Under the pieces are notes generated by a model. It was not told the DNA's origin. It did not search any database and worked only from the letters and a program-made list of their open reading frames with translations. The position numbers were made by a program, and so were the translations under genes. Positions 4,690-10,981 of a stretch of DNA of 10,981 nucleotides are shown in pieces (position 1 is the first letter of the stretch; every line of letters starts with the position of its first letter). Location: NCBI GenBank assembly GCA_031401535.1, contig JANNRP010000413.1, forward strand, positions 1 to 10,981. Direction: 5' to 3'. Source of the DNA: JAKFWF01 sp031401535 (GTDB lineage: Bacteria; Pseudomonadota; Alphaproteobacteria; Rhizobiales; Hyphomicrobiaceae).

Positions 4690-6969
4690 CCGTACGGTCA
4701 CACGGTCGACGCGGCCCTGTGCATCGATCACCGACAGCCGCACGAAGCCGCGGCCTTCGGGTTGCCATGTCACATCACGGCGATGACCGTCGACCGCCAG
4801 GGGCGCACCATCGGCGAGCCACGTTAGCGGTAGCGCGCCGCCCTCGGCCTTGAGGATCACGGCCGATTCGCCCGGTTCGACTTCTAGTTCCGCGCGGTCG
4901 GGCGGAAACGCGATCTGAACGGCGGCGTCGAGATAGGCGCCGGCCGGGCCAACGTCGCCCGGCTCCTGGAACCGCTTCAAGGGCGCTGGCAGGTTTGACC
5001 CGGTGGCGCGGATGGCAGCATGTGGTGCTGTGGCGAACGGTGCGCGATCAGCCTTCAAGCGTTGAAAAGCATCGAACAGAATCGGCGCTGCGGCGGTCCG
5101 TCCCGTCAGGCCGGGCGTCGCCGCGCTGTCGGGCCGACCGACCCAGACCCCGATCGTGTGATGTCCATCGTAGCCGATGGCCCATGCGTCGCGATAGCCG
5201 TAGGAGGTCCCGGTCTTGTAGGCGATGCGCCCGCCCTTGGCTGAAACCGGCGGCGGGGCATCCTTGAGAATGTCGGTGATGTACCACGCAGCCACCGGCG
5301 ATAGCAGCGGTCGCGCGCGTTGGGCGCTGGCCCGTAGTGGCCCGCCTGCCTGCATCTGGTGGCGCAGTGTCACCGCTTCGCCACCCCGCGCCATGGCGGC
5401 GTAAAGCGCCGTAATATCGTGCAGCCTCAGACCGACACCGCCGAGTGCGATCGCGAGTGTTGGCTCGCTCGTCTCCTTCGGCAGCGTTGCGGTGATCCCG
5501 ACGCGGCGCATCCGCCCCATCAACTTGCCGGGACCGACTGCATTCAGCATCTTGACGGCTGGGATGTTGAGGGACTGTGCCAACGCCTCGCGGATTGTCA
5601 CCGTGCCGTGGAACTCCTCGTCGAAGTTTTTCGGCGTGTACGTGCCGAACCGCACAGGACGATCCTCAATCAGCGTTTCGGGATGGGCGAGCCCCGATTC
5701 AAAGCCAAGGCCATAGACGATGGGTTTCAATGTCGAGCCGGGCGAGCGCACCGCGCGCACCATGTCGACCGAACCAAACCGCGTGTCATCCATATAGTCG
5801 CTGGCGCCGACGTGGGCGATAACCTCGCCGGTGCGATGGTCGATGGCGAGGATTGCGGTGGAGAGCCTGCTGCCGAGTACGCGGGCTTGCGTGCGCGCGA
5901 GGTCTTCCAACTGGGCTTGGACCTGGGCATCGAGCGTCAGCCGATGGATCGGCGTTGCTGGCGCACTCGCGACTTCCGCCTCGGCGAGATGCGGGGCCAG
6001 ACGGGGAAATTCCGTGCGTGCCGATGGCACCGGTTCGGATTTGGCGCGGCTCGCTTCGGCACTCGTGATGATCCCCGCTGACACGGCCCGATCCAGCACC
6101 CGGGCGCGCGCACGCGTTGCCGCCGCGACGGAACGATCGGGGCGGCGGGCCTCGGGCGACTGCGGGATGGCGACCAGGAGGGCTGCTTCACCGATCGACA
6201 ATCGACGCGGCTCTTTGCCGAAATAGGCGAGGGCGGCAGCCCGCACGCCCTCGATGTTGCCGCCGAACGGCGCCATCCGCAGGTAGAGCCGCAGGATCTC
6301 TTGTTTCGATAGGCGCTGCTCCAATTGCAGCGCACGCAACGATTGGCGCAGCTTGCCGCCGGCCGTGCGCTCGTGATCGCCCTGTAGCAGGCGCGCCACC
6401 TGCATGGTGAGCGTCGAACCGCCCGATACGATACGGCCATAGCGGACCGCAAGGCCGGTTGACCGGATAAAGGCCAACGGATCGACACCGCCGTGGCCAT
6501 AAAAACGCCGGTCCTCGAAGGCGATCAGCAGGCTGATATAGCGCTGGTCAACGTCCACTACGTCCACTGGCAGGCGCCAGCGCCCTTGGGGGGTCGTGAA
6601 CGCGCGCAGCAACCGGTTGTCGCGATCGACGACGGTCGGCGACAGGGCATCCGCCGCCTCGATCGGCGGCGGACCCAGGCGATGCATGGCAATGCGGATC
6701 GCGGCGTAGGCGCTACCCCCGATCAGCGCAATTGCTGCGAGGCAGATCAGGGCAGTACGCCTGACGACTCTCGCACTAACCCACCCGCAGCCGTCATCCT
6801 CGGGCTTGACGCGAGGACCGATGGTGCCGCCTCCCACATGCCGCGGTAAGAGCTGATTGTCGCTGCTGGAGCATATTTCGACGCCCTCATCCGCTGACCG
6901 ATGGGTCCTCGGGCCAAGCCCTAGGATGGCACCAACTTTAAGAAGTGCAGCGGCTGACTTGCCGAACAT
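4681..6969 (-). CDS. pbpC: Penicillin-binding protein 1C (peptidoglycan glycosyltransferase/transpeptidase)
   Basis: A 762-residue bifunctional class A PBP, anchored in the inner membrane with its bulk in the periplasm. In order: cytoplasmic tail 1-71, membrane helix about 72-94, GT51 glycosyltransferase about 110-290 (catalytic Glu152 in FEDRRFYGHGGVDP, SGGSTLTMQVARLL at 182-195, LRLYLRMAPFGG), transpeptidase about 370-640 (SxxK: Ser412-Lys415; SxN: S466-L-N468; KTGT at 585-588), and a PBP1C-type C-terminal domain about 675-760. Q209 sits where the second GT51 glutamate is found in some class A PBPs; I believe PBP1C members share this. The start at 6969 has AGGAG 7 bases upstream (6977-6981) that overlaps the yfhM stop, so the two genes look translationally coupled. 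Residues about 14-59 are encoded by an inserted palindromic repeat. PbpC is a non-essential murein synthase linked to yfhM in many bacteria. Confidence 0.95.
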   Translation of the reverse strand: MFGKSAAALLKVGAILGLGPRTHRSADEGVEICSSSDNQLLPRHVGGGTIGPRVKPEDDGCGWVSARVVRRTALICLAAIALIGGSAYAAIRIAMHRLGPPPIEAADALSPTVVDRDNRLLRAFTTPQGRWRLPVDVVDVDQRYISLLIAFEDRRFYGHGGVDPLAFIRSTGLAVRYGRIVSGGSTLTMQVARLLQGDHERTAGGKLRQSLRALQLEQRLSKQEILRLYLRMAPFGGNIEGVRAAALAYFGKEPRRLSIGEAALLVAIPQSPEARRPDRSVAAATRARARVLDRAVSAGIITSAEASRAKSEPVPSARTEFPRLAPHLAEAEVASAPATPIHRLTLDAQVQAQLEDLARTQARVLGSRLSTAILAIDHRTGEVIAHVGASDYMDDTRFGSVDMVRAVRSPGSTLKPIVYGLGFESGLAHPETLIEDRPVRFGTYTPKNFDEEFHGTVTIREALAQSLNIPAVKMLNAVGPGKLMGRMRRVGITATLPKETSEPTLAIALGGVGLRLHDITALYAAMARGGEAVTLRHQMQAGGPLRASAQRARPLLSPVAAWYITDILKDAPPPVSAKGGRIAYKTGTSYGYRDAWAIGYDGHHTIGVWVGRPDSAATPGLTGRTAAAPILFDAFQRLKADRAPFATAPHAAIRATGSNLPAPLKRFQEPGDVGPAGAYLDAAVQIAFPPDRAELEVEPGESAVILKAEGGALPLTWLADGAPLAVDGHRRDVTWQPEGRGFVRLSVIDAQGRVDRVTVRLR
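6793..6930 (-). repeat. Alphaproteobacterial palindromic repeat inserted in frame in pbpC
   Basis: Two 30-base arms, 6795-6824 and 6899-6928, are reverse complements at 25 of 30 positions and flank a 74-bp centre. Read in the pbpC frame they encode ILGLGPRTHR at one end and GPRVKPEDDG at the other; peptides of this kind are widespread spurious-looking products of a short repeat family in alphaproteobacterial genomes (recalled, not searched). The estimated element is 138 bp, exactly 46 codons, so the reading frame is kept. The spacer shows no recognisable gene or RNA. The exact boundaries are uncertain by several bases. Confidence 0.72.
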
Positions 6970-6973
6970 CGCT

Positions 6974-9900
6974 TCACTCCTTTGCCGTCACGTCGAGGCG
7001 GCTGGCGGCGGTGCGGGCGAAGCGGTCGGGCCGGTACATATCCTCGACGGTTGCTGCCGGATGCACGAAGCTGCCCGGTGTCACCGCACGCACGATATAG
7101 GCGACCGTTGCTGAACTGACAGGCCCCTTGTTGGCGGTGTCCGCGTCAGCATCGCCATCGCCCTCCGCATCGGCTTGCCGACCGTTTGTCGTTGGCTTGC
7201 CGAAGAGATTGAATGCCGCCACGAAACGATCGTCGCGGAATTCGGTGTGCTCAGGCTTCAGTGTGGACTTGAGCCAGTCGAGGGTCTTGATGTCGCCGCC
7301 GTCAACTAACCGCGGATTCTCGACTTCGAGGCCAGCGGGCAACCGGTCGACGAGCATGACGCGGCCACCAGCTTCGGTTGCTTCAAGTTTCAAGACCACC
7401 ACCATCCGGTCTGTTTGCTTGACGGTGGCGTTGGCGCCGAACTCGATCTTTTTACCGTCGAGCGCGTAGAATGTGCGCTCGATCTTGAAGCCCTTCGAGA
7501 TTGCAGGCTCTGGCGTGAGTGCCGCGCCGATGACCGAGATCACGGCGTCGACGGCCGCATCGCTATCGTTGGTCACGGTCAGTACGCCGTCCTTGATCTC
7601 AGCCGGTGTCAGCACGCGATTGAGAGATCCCTTGCGGGCCTGGCCATTGACGGAGAGCGTCGTGTCCTTGGCCTGGTCGTTGAGGGCGCGGGCGGCTAGC
7701 AGCATCCACGCCTGCTCCTGGGTCGACGTATATTGCCGCGAGGCATAGGCCTTGGCGATCATGCCCGCGAGCCGGGGGGCTTCGCTCGATGTCACCTTGG
7801 TCTCGGCTGCCAACGCAATCAGTGCGGCTCCATCACGCAAGCCGGAGCCGTAGTCGAGCCGCGAGACCGCAGCGTCCTTGCCCGACATGCCGATCAGTGC
7901 TGCCTTGAAAGCCTTCTCGGCACGCTCTTTGTCGCCGAGCATGGCTAGTGCTGCGCCGAGTTGGGCTTGCGCCAACGGTGTCGAGAAACGCTCGAGCCGT
8001 GTATCGACGTAGTAGCGCAGGTCGCCCATGGCGGCGCGGCCATTGCGGGCAAGCACATACAGGGCATAGGCTCGGGCCTCGCCGCCCTTCTCGAAGTCCT
8101 GGGCGTAAGAGACGAAGTTCTGCAGTTTATCGAGCGCCTGAGCCAGTGCCTGCGGCTTGACCGTATAGCCAGCTTCCTTGGCACGTGTCAGGAAGTCGGT
8201 AACGTAACCGGTCAACCACAAATCAGCGTTGCGCGGTCCCCAGATGCCAAATGCTCCCGAGGCATCCTGCATGTCGAGCACGCGGTCGACCGCACCCTGG
8301 ATGCGCTCCTTCAAGGCCGCGTCCTGAGGCAAGCCCGACTGCATACTGAGCTCATTGGCATAAACCAGCGGCAACGCACGGCTGACGGTCTGCTCGGCGC
8401 AGCCATAGGGATAGCGGTCGAGCTGTGTCAGCAAGCCGGGTACATCGAGTGCGGCGGTCGGGCCGACGCTCAGCGTCACTTTGGTGCGAGACGCAATCAG
8501 ATCGGCCGTCAGATCGGGTGAAAGCGTAATCTTCCCACCCTTAGGCGCCAGCTGGCTGACCGTCACACGACGGATATCGCCAGCCGGGACTTTGACGTCA
8601 AGCGTCAGGCGACGCTTGACGTCAACGCCACCTGGGCCTGTCACCCGCACGTCGTAGGCCATCTGTCCGACGTCCTGCGGCTTCACGGTGAAGCGCTCGA
8701 ACACGCGGCCATTGGGGGCGAGCGTCAGATCGCGGGCGAGCACGCTTGCCTTCTGGCCGCTCGCATTCTCCTGTTCAATCGCGATCTTGTAGGCGCCAGT
8801 GCCGCCTTCGACGTTATGGATGTCGAGGGCGATCCGCGCAGTGTCACCGAGCGTCAGGAAGCGCGGTGCCGAGGCGGTGAGGGCGACCGGATCGCGCACG
8901 ATCACATCGGCCGAAGCATGTCCGAGTTTGTCGGCACTCCAGGCGACCGCCATCACGCGCACCGTGCCGTTAAACTCCGGCAGTTGGAAGTCGACAGACG
9001 CCGTGCCGTCGGCTGCAACCTTGACGATGCCAGAGTGCAGGGCGACCAGTGTTTCAACGGGTGGCGAGCCTTTGGTCGACAGGCCGGTTCCCCCATCGCC
9101 GCCCGAGCGCAGGCGGCCCCGCTCCGCGCGCATCCCGTCAATCAGTCGCCCGTAGAAGTCACGGACTTCGACCCCCAGCTTGCGCTGGGCGTAGAACCAA
9201 TTTTCGGGAGCGGGCGGCTGATAGCGCGTCAGATTGAGGATGCCGGCATCGACCGCTGCAACCGTTATGCGTGCGTCCTCGCCAGCTTTCAGGCCGGTGA
9301 GCGTCACCGGCACGGTCAGTTTGGCGGCAGACTTGACCTTGTCCGGCACGCCAAGAGCGACCTTCAGTGTGCGTTCGCTTTGGTCGATGCCAAGCCATTT
9401 CACGCCAAGTGCGCGGGCCGGCATGCGCTTCGCCGCAATATCCATGGGGCGATACAGCATCGTCGTAACGTAGGCGCCCGAGCCCCAGGTTGCGCCAACT
9501 GGGATTGCGATTTCACCACCGCCCTTGGCGATGTCGACCTGCATTTGCGACAGCAGGCCAGACGACAAGACCGTGACGAGCGCCTTGCCGCCCTGTTTTG
9601 AGACCACCTTCAGCTTGGCTGTTTCGCCCGGCTTATAGGCTGACTTGTCGAGCCCCACTTCCAGCATTTCGGGGCTGTCGGCGCCTTCGTCGCCGTACCA
9701 TCCGGCGCGAAACGCAACGCTCGATGCCGTTGCGCCATCGGCGGTCGTAACCTCCAGGCGGTAGCGGCCCCAGTCGGTTTTGGTGGCGATGGCGCCAGCG
9801 AGATCGACCGTCGTTGCGGCCGTGCCGGATGCAATCTTGCGGGTCGAGGTCACGGCCTCATAGGCCCAGTTGCCATCGCGGCTGTACCACTGCCAATTCT

Positions 9901-10981
9901 GGTCGAGGCGCAACAGCGTCCATTGCAACGCGGCGTTGGCTGTCCGCTTGCCATCGGCGCCGAGCATGATCACGTCGAACCGTGCGGTTTCGCCTTCGGG
10001 CGTTTCGTCGCCCTTGAACAGTGGTTTGATGCCGATGCGCGGCGCTTTTGGATCAACCGGCAGCGTGATCGTCCGCTCAATGGTGCGTCCGCCGGGCTCG
10101 CGCAGGCGCAGCATGATGTCAGCTTCCAGCAGTCGAGAGGTTCGGGCGATCGGCGGTAGGCCGATGCTGACCGTTGCCAAACCATCGGCACCGGTGTTTG
10201 GCGCCGTGTCGACTGGCTTGCGCACTGCTGTCAGCTTTTCTTCGGCGCGGCCGAAGCGATAGCCAGCGTAACCTTCAATATCCTTGGTCGATGGCTTGAC
10301 GACGATGTCGCCTTCAATCGCGAGATTGGCGGCTGGCGGGCCATAGAGGTAGCGTCCGGTGAGCTTCACCGTAGCCTGATCTTCGGGCGCGATTGCCGCG
10401 GAGACCGCCTCGAGTTTCAGCTCAAGCCGTTCCGGCACGAAGTCCTCGACCAGGAACGCAACCGTTGCCAGGGCATCGGCTTTCGGATCGGCGTGGAGCT
10501 TTGCCCGCCACGTGCCAGTCATGGCCCCGCCCGCGAGATTGAGCTTGGCGGCGCGACCGCCGATGGCATCGTCGGTCAGTGCGATACGCCGATGCTCGAC
10601 GCCATCGGGGCGTGACACGATCAGCGTCATCGGCACAGTCGATGCCCGACCGCCCCGGTCACGCACCAGGGCGTTGAGGTGGACGGTCTCGCCCGGGCGG
10701 TAGACGCCGCGCTCGGTGAACACGTAGCCGTCGATGGGGCCGGTGGCGTCGCGGCCCTTTACACCGCGATCGGAGAGATCAAACGCACTGGCGCTAAGGT
10801 CGAGGAACGCGTAGTCGCCGGATGGACCTTCAGCCACGAGAATGGCTGGCGACATTCCGCCCTCGCCCCGCTTCAAGCCGACATCGAACCGGACGTAGCC
10901 GTTGCCGTCCGTCTTGGCAGTGCCTAGCACTTCGTTATTGCGGGCGATCAGCCGGACACTGGCATTGGCGACGTTATCCGC
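6974..10981 (-). CDS. yfhM: Bacterial alpha-2-macroglobulin (YfhM-type), 5' end outside window
   Basis: The frame is open from the window edge (10981) to TGA at 6974-6976, giving 1,335 visible residues; family members are about 1,650, so the signal peptide, lipobox and first domains are missing. The GTG at 10930 is internal: codons upstream of it still read as a macroglobulin-type repeat (SVRLIARNNEVLGTAKTD). Visible domains are an MG2-like unit (ERGVYRPGETVHLNALVRD, about 10730-10660), the bait-region domain (about 9660-9230, ending VDAGILNLTRYQ), the A2M domain (about 9060-8880), the thioester motif YGCAEQ (CAEQ at 8390-8401) with the alpha-helical thioester domain (to about 7700), and the bMG10 C-terminal domain. 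Such proteins are periplasmic lipoproteins that trap proteases through bait cleavage and thioester attachment. An acidic Asp/Ala/Gly insertion lies at about 7110-7200. It is 4 bp upstream of pbpC. Confidence 0.93.
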   Translation of the reverse strand, partial: ADNVANASVRLIARNNEVLGTAKTDGNGYVRFDVGLKRGEGGMSPAILVAEGPSGDYAFLDLSASAFDLSDRGVKGRDATGPIDGYVFTERGVYRPGETVHLNALVRDRGGRASTVPMTLIVSRPDGVEHRRIALTDDAIGGRAAKLNLAGGAMTGTWRAKLHADPKADALATVAFLVEDFVPERLELKLEAVSAAIAPEDQATVKLTGRYLYGPPAANLAIEGDIVVKPSTKDIEGYAGYRFGRAEEKLTAVRKPVDTAPNTGADGLATVSIGLPPIARTSRLLEADIMLRLREPGGRTIERTITLPVDPKAPRIGIKPLFKGDETPEGETARFDVIMLGADGKRTANAALQWTLLRLDQNWQWYSRDGNWAYEAVTSTRKIASGTAATTVDLAGAIATKTDWGRYRLEVTTADGATASSVAFRAGWYGDEGADSPEMLEVGLDKSAYKPGETAKLKVVSKQGGKALVTVLSSGLLSQMQVDIAKGGGEIAIPVGATWGSGAYVTTMLYRPMDIAAKRMPARALGVKWLGIDQSERTLKVALGVPDKVKSAAKLTVPVTLTGLKAGEDARITVAAVDAGILNLTRYQPPAPENWFYAQRKLGVEVRDFYGRLIDGMRAERGRLRSGGDGGTGLSTKGSPPVETLVALHSGIVKVAADGTASVDFQLPEFNGTVRVMAVAWSADKLGHASADVIVRDPVALTASAPRFLTLGDTARIALDIHNVEGGTGAYKIAIEQENASGQKASVLARDLTLAPNGRVFERFTVKPQDVGQMAYDVRVTGPGGVDVKRRLTLDVKVPAGDIRRVTVSQLAPKGGKITLSPDLTADLIASRTKVTLSVGPTAALDVPGLLTQLDRYPYGCAEQTVSRALPLVYANELSMQSGLPQDAALKERIQGAVDRVLDMQDASGAFGIWGPRNADLWLTGYVTDFLTRAKEAGYTVKPQALAQALDKLQNFVSYAQDFEKGGEARAYALYVLARNGRAAMGDLRYYVDTRLERFSTPLAQAQLGAALAMLGDKERAEKAFKAALIGMSGKDAAVSRLDYGSGLRDGAALIALAAETKVTSSEAPRLAGMIAKAYASRQYTSTQEQAWMLLAARALNDQAKDTTLSVNGQARKGSLNRVLTPAEIKDGVLTVTNDSDAAVDAVISVIGAALTPEPAISKGFKIERTFYALDGKKIEFGANATVKQTDRMVVVLKLEATEAGGRVMLVDRLPAGLEVENPRLVDGGDIKTLDWLKSTLKPEHTEFRDDRFVAAFNLFGKPTTNGRQADAEGDGDADADTANKGPVSSATVAYIVRAVTPGSFVHPAATVEDMYRPDRFARTAASRLDVTAKE

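Noticed and set aside
5359..6081. 240-codon plus-strand open frame inside pbpC
   Set aside because: Antisense shadow of a well-supported gene in GC-rich DNA; the peptide is rich in Arg, Cys, His and Trp without domain motifs.
8816..9601. 261-codon plus-strand open frame inside yfhM
   Set aside because: Antisense shadow of the macroglobulin coding strand; no family motif and Arg/His-rich composition.

Overview
The window is GC-rich, gene-dense chromosomal DNA that looks alphaproteobacterial, most likely Hyphomicrobiales (Rhizobiales) or a relative. The assignment rests on three things: a lipid A oxidase (LpxQ)-like outer-membrane barrel protein, an intergenic-type palindrome whose translation carries the 'PRVKPEDDG' signature familiar from alphaproteobacterial genomes, and the overall codon and GC style. 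Genus cannot be read from the sequence. No tRNA, rRNA, CRISPR, IS element or phage gene was seen.

Left part (1-3595). The first 147 bases are the 3' end of a gene whose C-terminus resembles RTX-type secreted proteins. A classical SDR oxidoreductase (175-942, minus) converges on it and is divergent from a small YkgJ-type cysteine-cluster protein (1083-1460, plus). A second SDR (1502-2353, minus) is divergent from a CrgA-type LysR regulator (2651-3595, plus). Their shared 297-bp intergenic region holds several dyads and direct repeats. This is the usual layout of a LysR regulator beside its target, so the second SDR is the likely regulated gene; its substrate cannot be inferred.

Right part (3607-10981, all minus strand) is an envelope module, in transcription order: a bacterial alpha-2-macroglobulin of the YfhM type (5' end outside the window, thioester motif CAEQ intact), pbpC (penicillin-binding protein 1C, start 4 bp after the yfhM stop with its Shine-Dalgarno overlapping that stop), then a lipid A oxidase-like membrane protein 96 bp downstream. 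The yfhM-pbpC pair is a known association: a periplasmic protease trap with a peptidoglycan glycosyltransferase/transpeptidase thought to act in repair. The downstream lipid A-modifying candidate may extend it into a broader envelope-protection locus; that is inference.

The most unusual feature is a roughly 138-bp inverted-repeat element (about 6793-6930) lying in frame within the 5' end of pbpC. It adds about 46 residues to the cytoplasmic N-terminal tail just before the membrane helix, recalling the protein-coding palindromic elements described in Rickettsia. Other points are a 28-bp dyad upstream of lysR, a hairpin over the pbpC stop codon, and an acidic low-complexity insertion near the C-terminus of the macroglobulin. 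I found no wholly new multi-gene system.
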